The notes: generated by a model from the sequence alone, not told the origin. 55,541 nucleotides of DNA from a bacterium (GCA_018266105.1 JAFEBA010000027.1:1434-56974), one strand, 5' to 3'; shown: positions 10,048-19,331, counted from the stretch's first letter. Translations and numbers: made by a program.

Positions 10048-11422
10048 GGAAAAGATCCTCGTATTGCTTGCAGACGGAATCCACCGAATAGCGAGAGAGA
10101 CTGGCGCGAGCCGCCTGCTGCATCGGCCCTCCGGCCATCCACTCAGCCCGGGCCAGTCGTAGTTTGGCCAACAAATCGTTCTCGTCCATCGGCTGAAAGA
10201 GCCAGCCAGTGCGGCCGTCCTCGATGGTTTCTGGAAAAGCTCCCGAGCGGGAGGCCACCACCAAGCAGCCGTGATTCATGGCCTCGAGAGGAACCCGGCC
10301 GAACGGCTCGGGCCAGCGCGTGGGGCAAACCACGATATGGGAGCTGGCATAGAGCTGGGAAAGCTCCCGGCTGTTCAGGAAACCCAAAAACTCGACCCGA
10401 CTTTCCAGCCCCAACTGCCGCACCAGGGCTGGAAGATCGGCGGAATGGGCGCTGGGCCGACCCGCAATGCGCAGGTCCGCGTTGGGGCATTCTTTGACGA
10501 ATTCGGCCATGGCTCGCAAGAGAATATCCGGGCCTTTGTTGGGGGTAAGCATTCCCGCAAACAAGATTCGTGTTCGCTCGGAAATATCAGAACGAACCGG
10601 CACTTCGTTCAGGATCTCACCCACCGAATTGGGGATCACCCTTAGCGGATTGGGGATGTGCCGGGCCAGCGAGTTCTTGAGAAACTGACTGGTAGTCAAC
10701 AATTGATCGTAGCGCTGCAGACTGGCCAGGCGAAAAGCCTGATTCAGAAACAATATGCGGGTCAGAGGCCGACGAATGAGGGAGGGCAACGAGGCCATGC
10801 ATTGGCACTGGGGGGTGCAGTGATCGCAGGGGCCGGAGGCGGAATGTGCGATCACTTTGCGGCGCGGACTGGAGAATTTGAGATCGCGAATAATCGCCAG
10901 TGTCCTGGCTCCCGAACGCTGGCCACAGGCGGGCAGGCAAAGAATACTGCGCGAGTTATCGCTGACGATCAAATCAGGTCCGATCTTTTCGAGGATTTCG
11001 CGCAGAGGTGCGAGATTGACGAGACTGGAGTAATCCTGGTCCAGGGCCTCATAATTTTCGATGCAAAAAAGCGAGGAATAGAGGTTGCAAGCGGCCAGCC
11101 AGAGCTTTAGCCTGAGTGAGGAGGGGGTCGCTCGCCCCAGGGAGTCCGCGCAACCACGCAAGGCGGCTTGCAAGCGTCGTCGTCGGCTGACCCCGGCCGG
11201 GGCCCCGAAGTGAGCCAGGTCGAGCACCGGCAAACAAGATAGATAGGTGACGGGCACACCATCTACGCTGGAAACGGTTACGGGGCGGGCCGGTTCACCC
11301 ACCAGCACCACAACTTGAATATCAAAGCGAGATTGAAGCCGGTCCACCACGATGCGCAGACTGCGTTCGGCCCCGCCGACTTCATAGGGATGATAATGGT
11401 CGGTCAGGAAAACCAGCTTCAA
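10028..11422 (-). CDS. Glycosyltransferase family 4 (GT-B fold)
   Basis: This 464-residue retaining glycosyltransferase transfers sugar from a nucleotide-sugar, probably at the cytoplasmic face of the membrane. The N-terminal Rossmann lobe opens with FLTDHYHPYEVGGAE. The C-terminal lobe carries GMLTPNKGPDILLRA and the donor-site motif EPFGRVPLEAMNHG with the E-x7-E pattern. A cysteine cluster GPCDHCTPQCQCM lies near residue 200 between the lobes and could bind metal or be structural. The TTG start overlaps the preceding stop by 4 bases and has GGAG six bases upstream. Its place before an ABC exporter suggests surface glycan or glycolipid synthesis. Confidence 0.9.
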   Translation of the reverse strand: MKLVFLTDHYHPYEVGGAERSLRIVVDRLQSRFDIQVVVLVGEPARPVTVSSVDGVPVTYLSCLPVLDLAHFGAPAGVSRRRRLQAALRGCADSLGRATPSSLRLKLWLAACNLYSSLFCIENYEALDQDYSSLVNLAPLREILEKIGPDLIVSDNSRSILCLPACGQRSGARTLAIIRDLKFSSPRRKVIAHSASGPCDHCTPQCQCMASLPSLIRRPLTRILFLNQAFRLASLQRYDQLLTTSQFLKNSLARHIPNPLRVIPNSVGEILNEVPVRSDISERTRILFAGMLTPNKGPDILLRAMAEFVKECPNADLRIAGRPSAHSADLPALVRQLGLESRVEFLGFLNSRELSQLYASSHIVVCPTRWPEPFGRVPLEAMNHGCLVVASRSGAFPETIEDGRTGWLFQPMDENDLLAKLRLARAEWMAGGPMQQAARASLSRYSVDSVCKQYEDLFLETIGG

Positions 11423-12270
11423 TTCAAGCTCCAGTGCTCGGCAAAGGCCGCGATGCTAAGATCGTTGGAGTCACTGACCAGGTTGAGTCGAGCCAGCGAG
11501 TCTGGCTGTCGGTAGGTGTGAGTGCGGATAGTGCTGCTGGTGGGAATCACGTAGCGTTTGCATCCGCGGCGGGCCAGGTAGCCGTTGATCCAAATATCAT
11601 CGACCAGCTTCTGCCCCTGCGCGCGGCTTTCCCAAAAATTCAGGAAGTCCGGACCCAAAGCTCCCGAAGGGAAAGCCATACCGCCGGTGCCGGTGAGAAT
11701 ATCCACGGCCACCGGTTGGTTCAGGCTCCAGGCCTTCTGGGGTGGAGCGCAGGAATTGAATTGCTGACCCTGGCCGCATAGGAAACTGCTGCATTGTTGC
11801 GGGCTCAGACACCAGCACGGCTGAGAGCTGATCAGCTCGGTGTCACGATAGCGCAGGCTGGGACGGGTAAATCGTCGACCCCGAAAGCCGCAAACCGAGC
11901 CGGTTTGCTCGCATCCGGCCTGGAGCGTGGCCAGAAAATCAGGGGGCACGATCCGGTCGTCATCCAGAATCACCAGGGTGGTCTCTTTGGCCTCGCCGTA
12001 GCGCTGCAGGGTTGGGTAGAGTTTGGTGATCGGCCCGCGATCCTGGACCAGCTCAATATTCAGCAGACTGTTTTCTTGAGCCAGTTGGCAAAGCCCGTCG
12101 GGGAGTTCTTCCAGGCTGAAGCCCTGATTCAGTCGCTGATAGTAGGGGCACAACCACAGGTGCACCCGTGCGGGCGGCAGCGTTTGCCGGAGCAGCGCTT
12201 CGAGCACGGGGCGCAATCCATCCAGACGACCAGGCAGGCTGGAAAGGCTGACCAAGATGTCTGGCTGCAT
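11419..12270 (-). CDS. Glycosyltransferase, GT-A-like, with DDD motif
   Basis: This 283-residue protein begins with an expected GT-A strand (PDILVSLSSLPGR) and carries VILDDDRIVPPDF near residue 105, a DxD-type metal/nucleotide-sugar site. Segments DRGPITKLYPTL and ILTGTGGMAFPSG fit a small cytosolic glycosyltransferase. The frame is open to 12336. I place the start at ATG 12270 because AGGAG lies 7 bases upstream and the extra 22 residues look unlike protein. It heads the five-gene minus-strand run ending at 4930 and is divergent from the dehydrogenase gene across 64 bp. The sugar and acceptor are unknown. Confidence 0.78.
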   Translation of the reverse strand: MQPDILVSLSSLPGRLDGLRPVLEALLRQTLPPARVHLWLCPYYQRLNQGFSLEELPDGLCQLAQENSLLNIELVQDRGPITKLYPTLQRYGEAKETTLVILDDDRIVPPDFLATLQAGCEQTGSVCGFRGRRFTRPSLRYRDTELISSQPCWCLSPQQCSSFLCGQGQQFNSCAPPQKAWSLNQPVAVDILTGTGGMAFPSGALGPDFLNFWESRAQGQKLVDDIWINGYLARRGCKRYVIPTSSTIRTHTYRQPDSLARLNLVSDSNDLSIAAFAEHWSLN

Positions 12271-12334
12271 AGTCCTGCTCCTTTGGATTGAGGAGTAGGA
12301 AATCCCCCTGTCTGAACTAAGACGGGGCCCGATC

Positions 12335-13573
12335 ATGGAAAATCCTCAGGTCAATCTGCAAATCCGCACCCGAGCCACCGCCCGGCAACTGGTGACCGAG
12401 CTGATCACAGCGCCCCGGCCCCAAATCCAAGCCGGCCAGGTCCTGGTAGAGGTACTCTATGTCCCCTTGCACGGCAGTTTCTGGCTGGCCACACACCCGC
12501 ACAATCTGCATCCCCGGCGGCACGAGTTTCTTCAGGACGGGTCCTTCGTGTTTGGGTCGGGCGGGGTGGGACGCGTGCTGGAAGTTTCGGGTAGCAATCC
12601 AGCCCGGGCTCAAGTCGGTGACTTTGTCACACTTTTCGGTCACCTCCCCTGCCAGCACGCGGACTGCCGCTCCTGCTGGCAGCTGCACCGCTACGTGGAA
12701 TGCGACTATGGCCAGGGTCGCATTCTCGGGCACGGCAAGGGCGGACCCGATGGGAGTTATGCTCGCTATGTTGGTCTGCCTCCTTACAGCTATGAGGTCT
12801 GCTACCGCGCTGCCGAGAACCCGGACGAATCGCATTTGACGGCCTTCATGTACGCCTACCTTTTCGCGGATGTGCGCAACGCATGCTCTCGAAACAGCGG
12901 AACACTCGGACGCGAACGCATGTTGCTAATTGGAGCCGGCCAATCAGCCCTCATCGCCGCGTATCTGCATTTGAGCTCTGGAGCCGACCACAGGCTGGTC
13001 GTGGTCGACCCGTGTCTCGAGCGGGCTTGCCGAGTGCAGAGCATGAGCCCGGAGCGAGTCGAATTTTTCTGCCCACCCCAGAATCTGATCGAGCGACTGA
13101 ACGCGGGCCAGCCGGTGGATCTTGAACCGCTGCTGGTGGAGCTCTCCCAGAGATGTCGACAGCATTTTCAAGGGAGGGCCTGCGACCTGGTTTTTGACGC
13201 CTCCTCAGGGAATGCCACTCCGCTCTGGGCTCACCCTTGCATTCTCTCCCCTGGCTGTCTCTGCATTCCCTTCGGGTTTGGCTCCCAGGGTCTGCAGCTG
13301 AGTCCGGAGCTGCTACAGCTTTCAGGTCTGACGATCAGGACCAGTCGTGGGGTGGGCGACCTGCACAACCGCCGCCTGGTGGTGGAGCGCCTTCGAGCTG
13401 AATGGTCTGAAATCTCTCGTCGCTTCTTGGTATCAGCGGCTCGCCGTCTGTCCAGTCTGGAGGAAGCCATGGACTTTATTCGAGAGCAACACATGCCGCC
13501 TCGCCCGCTTCACCAGGTGGAGCTGGCCTACATCACTCCCAATCCCCTCGATCTTCCTGCCTCAACCGCTTGA
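12335..13573 (+). CDS. Zinc-type alcohol dehydrogenase-like (MDR) oxidoreductase
   Basis: This 412-residue medium-chain dehydrogenase/reductase-like protein has an N-terminal GroES-like half with GSGGVGRVLEVSG and GDFVTLFGH. A cysteine lobe C-x4-C-x2-C-x8-C (PCQHADCRSC onward, about residue 107) matches the structural-zinc lobe loosely, since the usual spacing is C-x2-C-x2-C-x7-C. A Rossmann-type segment MLLIGAGQSALIAAYL follows near residue 192, then acidic VVVDP. Between the two lies a stretch rich in Tyr and Gly. The substrate is not recognisable. Its last 41 bp overlap the convergent ABC-2 permease gene. Neighbouring glycosyltransferases could hint at sugar or polyol chemistry, but this is only context. 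Confidence 0.7.
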   Translation: MENPQVNLQIRTRATARQLVTELITAPRPQIQAGQVLVEVLYVPLHGSFWLATHPHNLHPRRHEFLQDGSFVFGSGGVGRVLEVSGSNPARAQVGDFVTLFGHLPCQHADCRSCWQLHRYVECDYGQGRILGHGKGGPDGSYARYVGLPPYSYEVCYRAAENPDESHLTAFMYAYLFADVRNACSRNSGTLGRERMLLIGAGQSALIAAYLHLSSGADHRLVVVDPCLERACRVQSMSPERVEFFCPPQNLIERLNAGQPVDLEPLLVELSQRCRQHFQGRACDLVFDASSGNATPLWAHPCILSPGCLCIPFGFGSQGLQLSPELLQLSGLTIRTSRGVGDLHNRRLVVERLRAEWSEISRRFLVSAARRLSSLEEAMDFIREQHMPPRPLHQVELAYITPNPLDLPASTA

Positions 13574-14855
13574 GAAGCTTGAGGGCATAAAGCTCAACCC
13601 GCTGGCGTACGACTTCGCGGCCGAGCCCGCCCGCCAGACCCAACTCGGGCAGCTCGGTCAGTATTCTCCCCTGTTCTGGATTGAGCAGCAGAAAAACCAG
13701 AATCCGTTGCAGATCGTGGTGGGCTATCTTTTCTTGCAGCAACTCGAAGACGAGGGCGGCAACGCGAGCTTCATCGGGATCCTGGCAAATGTCGAAAATG
13801 GCTGCCACAGAAAGCAAGTTGAGGGTCCGCTGCACCGGATCGCCTTGGCCCGCGGGTGACCCGTTGGCCAGATGCTGTTGCAGACTTCGCAGACGCGGCG
13901 AGAGTTCACCCAGCTGGGCAGCTACCGGTGTGACCAGATCAGAATCCGAAGGCAGCTCACCTGGTTGGATACTTTCGATCTGAGCTGGAGTGATTGAGAG
14001 CCAGCTGGCGCCGGACGACTGGGGGAGGGCCGTCCGCCCGGTCTGGATGGCCACCAGCCCGACGACCAGCCAGGCCGCCAGAGCCAGACCGATCCAGAGG
14101 CGACTCCGGCTTCTAAGCCTAAGACCACAGTCCCATCGTGACATCTGCCATCCAGCCAGAAAGGCGGCCGACCCGATTCCGGCCAGAGCGCTCAGAGGAA
14201 AGAGTGCTCCAGACAGACCCGCTCCCTCAGGCAGGCAGGTGGCGTTAAAGACCTCGACCGCGTAGCGACCGGGGAAAAAAGCCGCCACATGCTGGGCCCA
14301 ACCCGGTAGAGCACGCAAAGGCACACCCACCCCTCCGATCATCACCATGGGCAAAAAGATGGCCTGCCCCAGAGCCTGCACGGCCGCCACAGTGTCAGCC
14401 GCCATAGCTACGACCAGTCCCATTCCCAAGAAGGCCCAGCAGACCACCATCAGGGCCACCAGGGTCTGGGCGGGATGAACAGGCCAGGGAGTGGCATAGA
14501 AGACCCGGGCCACGGCGACCTGCATCAACACCGCCAGACTGATGAGCACGGCTCTGGCCAGCATGGTGCTGACCACCAACGCGGCCGTAGAAACCGGTAG
14601 CAATCGGTATTGCCGCCAGATTCCGCGCTCTCGTTCGGCGACCAGAGCGGTGGGCATGCCAAAACACGCCCCGCCCAAAATGGTGATGGTGAAAAGCTGG
14701 CCCATTTCGTGCAGTAAGGGCGGCTGCGAAGCCTGAAAGACGCTGCCAAAGGCGAGCAGAAAAAAGAGCGGCACCAGATAGCCATAGACAACGGCCTGGG
14801 GAGCTCGAAAATTGAGCTTCAAGGTCAGCCAGAAGTGGGCAAGCAGTCCCCTCAT
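13533..14855 (-). CDS. ABC-2 type transporter permease with extra C-terminal domain
   Basis: This 440-residue protein starts with an ABC-2 permease unit of about 255 residues: a short cytosolic helix, then six hydrophobic segments including the region LVAERERGIWRQYRLLP, typical of ABC-2 exporters. A further hydrophobic segment near residues 235-265 leads into a ~170-residue soluble tail rich in Leu, Gln and Glu. That tail resembles nothing I recognise and would lie on the periplasmic side or as a helical cap. It overlaps the ATPase gene by 4 bp (ATGA), so the two form one exporter. Possible substrates are antibiotics, polysaccharide or lipid. Confidence 0.87.
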   Translation of the reverse strand: MRGLLAHFWLTLKLNFRAPQAVVYGYLVPLFFLLAFGSVFQASQPPLLHEMGQLFTITILGGACFGMPTALVAERERGIWRQYRLLPVSTAALVVSTMLARAVLISLAVLMQVAVARVFYATPWPVHPAQTLVALMVVCWAFLGMGLVVAMAADTVAAVQALGQAIFLPMVMIGGVGVPLRALPGWAQHVAAFFPGRYAVEVFNATCLPEGAGLSGALFPLSALAGIGSAAFLAGWQMSRWDCGLRLRSRSRLWIGLALAAWLVVGLVAIQTGRTALPQSSGASWLSITPAQIESIQPGELPSDSDLVTPVAAQLGELSPRLRSLQQHLANGSPAGQGDPVQRTLNLLSVAAIFDICQDPDEARVAALVFELLQEKIAHHDLQRILVFLLLNPEQGRILTELPELGLAGGLGREVVRQRVELYALKLLKRLRQEDRGDWE

Positions 14856-15670
14856 GAGCCCGTGAGTTCAAGCAAGAGGTCTTCCAGCGAAGGTCGCTCG
14901 ACCTGCAGATCGACCAGCTCTCGACCGCTGGCAACCAGCTCTTTGACCAACTCCACCACGGCCGGCCCGGTCTGGTTGCTGGCCAACCTGTGCTGCTCCT
15001 GGTTTAGCTCGGGCTGCCCGGGGACTTTGTATCGTACCGTCAGTCTTGTTGGCCGGTTGGATCTGGCCACCAGTTCAGCCGGGGCGCCCTCGGCCACCAG
15101 TCGGCCCCGATGTAAAATGGCCACCCGGTCACAAAGGCTTTCGGCTTCCTCCAAGAAGTGGGTGGTGAGCAGCACGGCCCGACCTTCGTCCCGGCTCGCC
15201 CGAATCAAGTGATGTAACTCGCGCCGGCCCTGAGAGTCCAGGTTGGCGGTGGGTTCGTCCAGCACCAACGCGGCCGGGTCGCCCACCAGGGCCAGAGCCA
15301 ATCCCAGACGTTGACGCTGGCCGCCGGAAAGGGCGCTGAAGCGCGATTCAGCCTTCAAACCAAAGCGCTCAAGCAGGCCCTCAACCGGCAACGGACGAGG
15401 ATAGAAGCGAGCAAACAGGTCAAGTGCTTCCCCGCAGGTGATGGAATCCTGGAGAGCGGTCGACTGCAGCAGCGCTCCCACGCTTTGGGCTAGAACCTGG
15501 CCCTGATCGGGTTGGCGCAGACCCAGCAGACACTCCACCAGCGTGGTTTTGCCGGCGCCATTGGGTCCTAGTAACCCGACCACCTGGCCAGGCGCCACCG
15601 TCAGCGACACACCGTCCAGAGCTCGCACCCCACCGTACTGCTTGACCAGACCAGCAACCATCAGGCCCAC
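14852..15670 (-). CDS. ABC-2 exporter ATP-binding protein
   Basis: This 272-residue ATPase partners the permease encoded immediately downstream. It has Walker A GPNGAGKTT, a Q-loop, signature LSGGQRQRLGLALAL, Walker B AALVLDEPTANLD and the His switch LLTTHFLEEAE. A C-terminal extension of about 60 residues is typical of drug- or antibiotic-export (DrrA/CcmA-like) ATPases. The start is GTG 15670 (AGGGG five bases upstream) or ATG 15661; both keep the whole P-loop. The gene begins 14 bp after the PilM-like gene and shares its transcript. Confidence 0.93.
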   Translation of the reverse strand: MGLMVAGLVKQYGGVRALDGVSLTVAPGQVVGLLGPNGAGKTTLVECLLGLRQPDQGQVLAQSVGALLQSTALQDSITCGEALDLFARFYPRPLPVEGLLERFGLKAESRFSALSGGQRQRLGLALALVGDPAALVLDEPTANLDSQGRRELHHLIRASRDEGRAVLLTTHFLEEAESLCDRVAILHRGRLVAEGAPAELVARSNRPTRLTVRYKVPGQPELNQEQHRLASNQTGPAVVELVKELVASGRELVDLQVERPSLEDLLLELTGS

Positions 15671-15684
15671 GGGAACCCCTGGCC

Positions 15685-16434
15685 TCAGCCGTTGGCCGGC
15701 GTAAATCGGTGCGGCCCTTGGGGACTTTGCGACAGGCCAACCGCCAGGTAGTCCTCGGGCAGGGGGCGCAGCGGGTATCCGCAGGAGCCCTCCAGGCTAA
15801 GATTGGTCAGCACATAAGCTGGCTCTGGCATGCTCTGAGACCTGGTGAGCCCGATCTGAAATTCAAGCTCTCGATTCATGTCCAGAATATGCTCGAGGGG
15901 CCGGCAAATGCCCATAAAGTTACCCTCACAGGCCGCCGCCATCCATAGGCATTGCTGGTTGAGGTCGAGCAGAATCCCGGGTAAGCCGTTCTGATGGAGC
16001 AGTCGGAGCTGGGCCAGCTCCAGGATCTCCCAACTGACCCGAGCCGCCCCCAGCGGCTCGAACTCCGACCAACATTCCTGCAACGTCTCGCGCGGGCAGC
16101 AGGCGATGAGCGTGCGTCTCGGCCCCAACGCGTGCCAGGCAAGACTGGCGTCTCTGACGTCATAGGCCAGCCAACGCCCCGCCTCGTATTGGATGTCGCG
16201 GGGCGTCCGGGAGTCCAGGTCGCAGACCCTGAAGTTATATTGGCGGACCTTCAATCCCACCACCACCTCGCTCTGCTTGAGCGGAAACTCCGCCAGTAAA
16301 GCTTTCAGATCAGGGCCAGAGCGGCGTTGCTGAATGATCCCCTGAGGGTCGAGCATAATCGCCAGATAATCATCCGTTCTTGCGACCAGACCAATTTGAT
16401 AACGGGCCTCCGCCTTGCGAAAGAATCCGAACAT
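15685..16434 (-). CDS. Unknown protein, possibly PilM/GspL-like (actin-fold remnant)
   Basis: This 249-residue cytosolic protein has no signal and no membrane helix. The N-terminus (ARYQIGLVARTDDYLAIML) has the beta-hairpin feel of an actin/ASKHA-fold protein, and a second such element is PGILLDLNQQCLWMAAAC near residue 153. Short lengths between them and the lack of clear phosphate-loop glycines mean it is at best a degenerate PilM/GspL-like protein, the cytosolic piece of type IV pilus or type II secretion assemblies. It is the first gene of the ABC-2 exporter operon and diverges from the HtrA gene across 135 bp. The functional call is tentative; the gene itself is solid. Confidence 0.4.
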   Translation of the reverse strand: MFGFFRKAEARYQIGLVARTDDYLAIMLDPQGIIQQRRSGPDLKALLAEFPLKQSEVVVGLKVRQYNFRVCDLDSRTPRDIQYEAGRWLAYDVRDASLAWHALGPRRTLIACCPRETLQECWSEFEPLGAARVSWEILELAQLRLLHQNGLPGILLDLNQQCLWMAAACEGNFMGICRPLEHILDMNRELEFQIGLTRSQSMPEPAYVLTNLSLEGSCGYPLRPLPEDYLAVGLSQSPQGPHRFTPANG

Positions 16435-16569
16435 TCTGCTGATTCACTTTGGGAAGAGTCGCTCTGCTCCTTCAGGGCCCGACTTTGGCTCGGGCCGGTC
16501 CGAGCTAAGAAACCACTTCACCAGGAAGCACGGAAAGGGTTTGGGCCCGAGCTGCGAAGTGGCTGGGGC

Positions 16570-17880
16570 ATGAAACGCCTGTGGCTCTGCCTGCTGCTGA
16601 CCCTTCCCGCCCCCGCCCAAACGCCGGACTTTCTCCTCCAAACCCAGCGCCTCATCACCAGCGTCAGCGATCGACTGAAGCCCACGGTTGTCCATATCGA
16701 GTCCTGGTCGCGACGCGCCGGCACACGCGTCAAAGCGGTGGGTTCGGGAGTGGTGGTCACCCCCGAAGGCCGAATCGTGACCAACTACCACGTAATCGAC
16801 AAAGCCGACCAGGTCCAGGTGGTACTCGACGACCGCTCACGCTATGACGCCCAGGTGCTGCAACGCGACAAACTGACCGATCTGGCCGTGCTGCAAATCA
16901 AGACCCCCGCTCCCCTCCCCTATGCCAGCCTGGGCGACTCCGACAGCGCTCAGGTAGGCCAGTGGGTGCTGGCAATAGGCAACCCATATGGACTCGATCG
17001 GACCGTATCTTTCGGAATCATCAGCGGTAAAGGCCGATACATTCCGGGTAGCGAGCAGGGGGTTACCCCCCTCAACGATTTCTTACAGACCGACGCCAAT
17101 ATCGACTCGGGGAGCTCGGGGGGTCCGCTGGTCGATCTGCAGGGCAAGGTGGTGGGCATCAATTCGTCCGGGATCGGACGGGGGATCGGATTCACCATTC
17201 CTTCCAAAGTGGTCAAGGAAGTGATGCAGGGCAAGCAGCAGCAGGGCCAGTTGGAGCGCGGCTGGCTGGGACTCTACACCCAGCCCTTCACGCGCGCGCT
17301 GGCCGCCTATCGAGGCATTCCCAGCGTGCGCGGACTGCTGGTGTCAGATTTCGCCCCGGGGTCGCCAGCGCAGCGCTCCGGCCTGCAAGTGGGTGACGTG
17401 ATCACCGAGCTGGACGGCACGCCGGTGGAGGCCGAAGAAGAAGACGAGATCCAGAGGTTCGCCCAGCAGGTCTCCCGCCTGACCCCCGGCTCCAAGGTAG
17501 AAATGAAGGTACGGCGTGCCTCGGGCCAGACCAACCTGGCCGTGGAAATTGGCCTGCAGCCGCATTTAGAAGGCGCCGAGGTCGAGACCCCCTATGGTTT
17601 CCGCGTGGCCGAAATCACCAGCTTTCGCCAGCAACAATTCCGCCTGATCGATAAGAGCGGCGTGGTGGTCACAGAGGTGCTGGAAGGCAGCCCCGCCTCC
17701 GAAGCCGGGGTGGAAGAGGGCGACCTGCTGCTGGAGTGGGAAGACCGTCCGGTGGAAACCCTGGATCAAGTCGAAAGGCTGGCCGACGCACCGGCCAAGG
17801 CCAACCTTCTGCTACGTTTCCGCAAGGGTCAGTATCGCTACTACGCCTTACTCCAACAACGGGGACGCAAAAAGCCGTGA
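16570..17880 (+). CDS. HtrA/DegP-type periplasmic serine protease with two PDZ domains
   Basis: This 436-residue protein has a signal peptide (cleavage likely after LPAPA, leaving Gln first). The trypsin-like domain shows a complete triad: H74 in TNYHVID, D104 in KLTDLAVLQI and S183 in SGSSGGPLVD. PDZ1 (about 250-330) starts near VRGLLVSDFAPGSPAQRSGL. PDZ2 (about 350-430) has EVLEGSPASEAGVEEGDLL. It would degrade or refold misfolded envelope proteins. The frame is open to 16327, but the signal peptide at ATG 16570 fixes the start. Its stop overlaps the next start (GTGA), so it is coupled to kinase-like gene A, perhaps linking envelope stress to that signalling protein. Confidence 0.95.
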   Translation: MKRLWLCLLLTLPAPAQTPDFLLQTQRLITSVSDRLKPTVVHIESWSRRAGTRVKAVGSGVVVTPEGRIVTNYHVIDKADQVQVVLDDRSRYDAQVLQRDKLTDLAVLQIKTPAPLPYASLGDSDSAQVGQWVLAIGNPYGLDRTVSFGIISGKGRYIPGSEQGVTPLNDFLQTDANIDSGSSGGPLVDLQGKVVGINSSGIGRGIGFTIPSKVVKEVMQGKQQQGQLERGWLGLYTQPFTRALAAYRGIPSVRGLLVSDFAPGSPAQRSGLQVGDVITELDGTPVEAEEEDEIQRFAQQVSRLTPGSKVEMKVRRASGQTNLAVEIGLQPHLEGAEVETPYGFRVAEITSFRQQQFRLIDKSGVVVTEVLEGSPASEAGVEEGDLLLEWEDRPVETLDQVERLADAPAKANLLLRFRKGQYRYYALLQQRGRKKP

Positions 17881-19331
17881 GCACCCTGGAGCAACTGGAG
17901 GCGGAACTGGACCAGCTGGAGTGGGCTCCAGCCGCCCTAGAACGCCAGGTCCAGAGCCGCCTGCGGGAGATATCCCGGGAGCTTCTTCTTCACCCCCTCC
18001 AGGCCAAGGTGCGCTTGCAGCGGATCCGCTGCGATATGATGCTGGGAGAGGACCGCCTGGAAGAGCTGGAATCTCTGCTCAAAAGCCGACCCGACACGGC
18101 CGTTGTAGAAGGCTGCCTGCACATCCTGCGCACCCTGGATGACCCTCGCAGCACTCAGCGACTGCCCGCGCCAAACGCACAGCTGGCAGATCTGGTGCGC
18201 ATCCAGCAGGTCGAAGAGCAGCTGCCATTCCTTTTGCAATGTCAGGATTTGGAGACGCTCAAGGCGCGAAGCTGTGAGTTGGCCCGGCGGCTGCTGCGCT
18301 GCCAGGACGTGCGCTGGCTGGAGCGGTCCCGTAACTTGGAAAACGTCAGCCAGAATCTCATGAATTCCGCCTTTGAGCGTCAGCGGCCCACCCACGGAGA
18401 CCCGAGCACCTACGAGAGCCTGCTGGTTGCGGAAATCGAGTCAGCCCTGGTCATTCCCCTGGCCAACCAGCAACTGCTTTATGCCACTCATCGTTCAGTT
18501 CAACAGTTGTGGAGTGAAGACGACCTCGCCGTCGCCGAAATGCTGGCCGAGGGCCTCAAGCTGGCCCAAGAGATTCTGCTGGAGCAAACCCAGGAAGAAC
18601 TCAGAATGCGCCGACTATGGGAGACTCGAGCCCGACTTCAACAGGTCGTGGATGTATCGGGAGTCGGTTTGATCTGGGCGGATGGGCAGCATAATCACTG
18701 GGCCGAGCTCTGGCTCGGAGGGGCCCTCCCCAGTCCCGGTCTGCATCGTCTACGCGGCAAAGACGGTAGCCTGCGCTGGATTGAATGCCGCAAAGATCAG
18801 GAAGTCACCTTGCTACGCGATCGCACCTCAGAGTGTATCGAAGAGCTGCTCTTGGTTCTGGAAAGCGACCGACATCAATTGGCTGCGGACCTACACGACG
18901 GGCCACTTCAAGACGTGGCCGCCCGACTGCTGGAAAATCGAGAGCTCAGTGAGCTGTTCGCCAGTATGAAGGAATCTTTACTTTGGCTGCGTTCGCCGCT
19001 TTTGGATGGCGTTTCGCTCCAAGACAGCCTGACCCAACTGGCCAATGTTCTCTTGCCGGAGACCGAGATCGATGTCGCAGCGCCGATTGAGTCAAACGTT
19101 TACGCAATGGGGGTCTACCGTTGCGCGGTGGAACTCTTGGAGGAAATTAGCCAGAGCCTGGCCATGCCACGACTGCGCCTGCACTGTCAACAGTTTGAGG
19201 GACGCATCCAGTTAAGCTTCGAGCCTGCCCCCGCCTTACCGCCTCCGGCGCTTAAGTGTGCCGCCGCTCAATTACTGGATGCACAGTGTGAGGACTGGGT
19301 CCTGACCCTCAGTTGGGCAACTCCAGCGTGA
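17877..19331 (+). CDS. Kinase-like protein A: GAF/PAS-type sensor with LHDG phosphoacceptor, no ATP lobe
   Basis: This 484-residue soluble protein starts at GTG 17877, overlapping the HtrA stop. Residues 1-115 are Leu/Glu/Arg-rich helices. A GAF-like region lies at ~118-245 and a short PAS-like region at ~250-320. A NarL/DegS-type (HisKA_3) dimerisation helix follows with LAADLHDGPLQ, placing the phosphoacceptor at H340. Behind it a histidine kinase should show an N box, DxGxG and GxGL. Instead the tail (from RCAVELLEEISQ to the end) has none of these, so it seems unable to bind ATP. Its last 23 bp overlap gene B, which has the ATP-binding lobe but no LHDG motif. I infer A is phosphorylated in trans. 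Confidence 0.75.
   Translation: MSTLEQLEAELDQLEWAPAALERQVQSRLREISRELLLHPLQAKVRLQRIRCDMMLGEDRLEELESLLKSRPDTAVVEGCLHILRTLDDPRSTQRLPAPNAQLADLVRIQQVEEQLPFLLQCQDLETLKARSCELARRLLRCQDVRWLERSRNLENVSQNLMNSAFERQRPTHGDPSTYESLLVAEIESALVIPLANQQLLYATHRSVQQLWSEDDLAVAEMLAEGLKLAQEILLEQTQEELRMRRLWETRARLQQVVDVSGVGLIWADGQHNHWAELWLGGALPSPGLHRLRGKDGSLRWIECRKDQEVTLLRDRTSECIEELLLVLESDRHQLAADLHDGPLQDVAARLLENRELSELFASMKESLLWLRSPLLDGVSLQDSLTQLANVLLPETEIDVAAPIESNVYAMGVYRCAVELLEEISQSLAMPRLRLHCQQFEGRIQLSFEPAPALPPPALKCAAAQLLDAQCEDWVLTLSWATPA

Noticed and set aside
16327..16569. N-terminal extension of the HtrA gene
   Set aside because: The signal peptide begins at ATG 16570; the extension runs through the divergent intergenic region and into the opposite gene.
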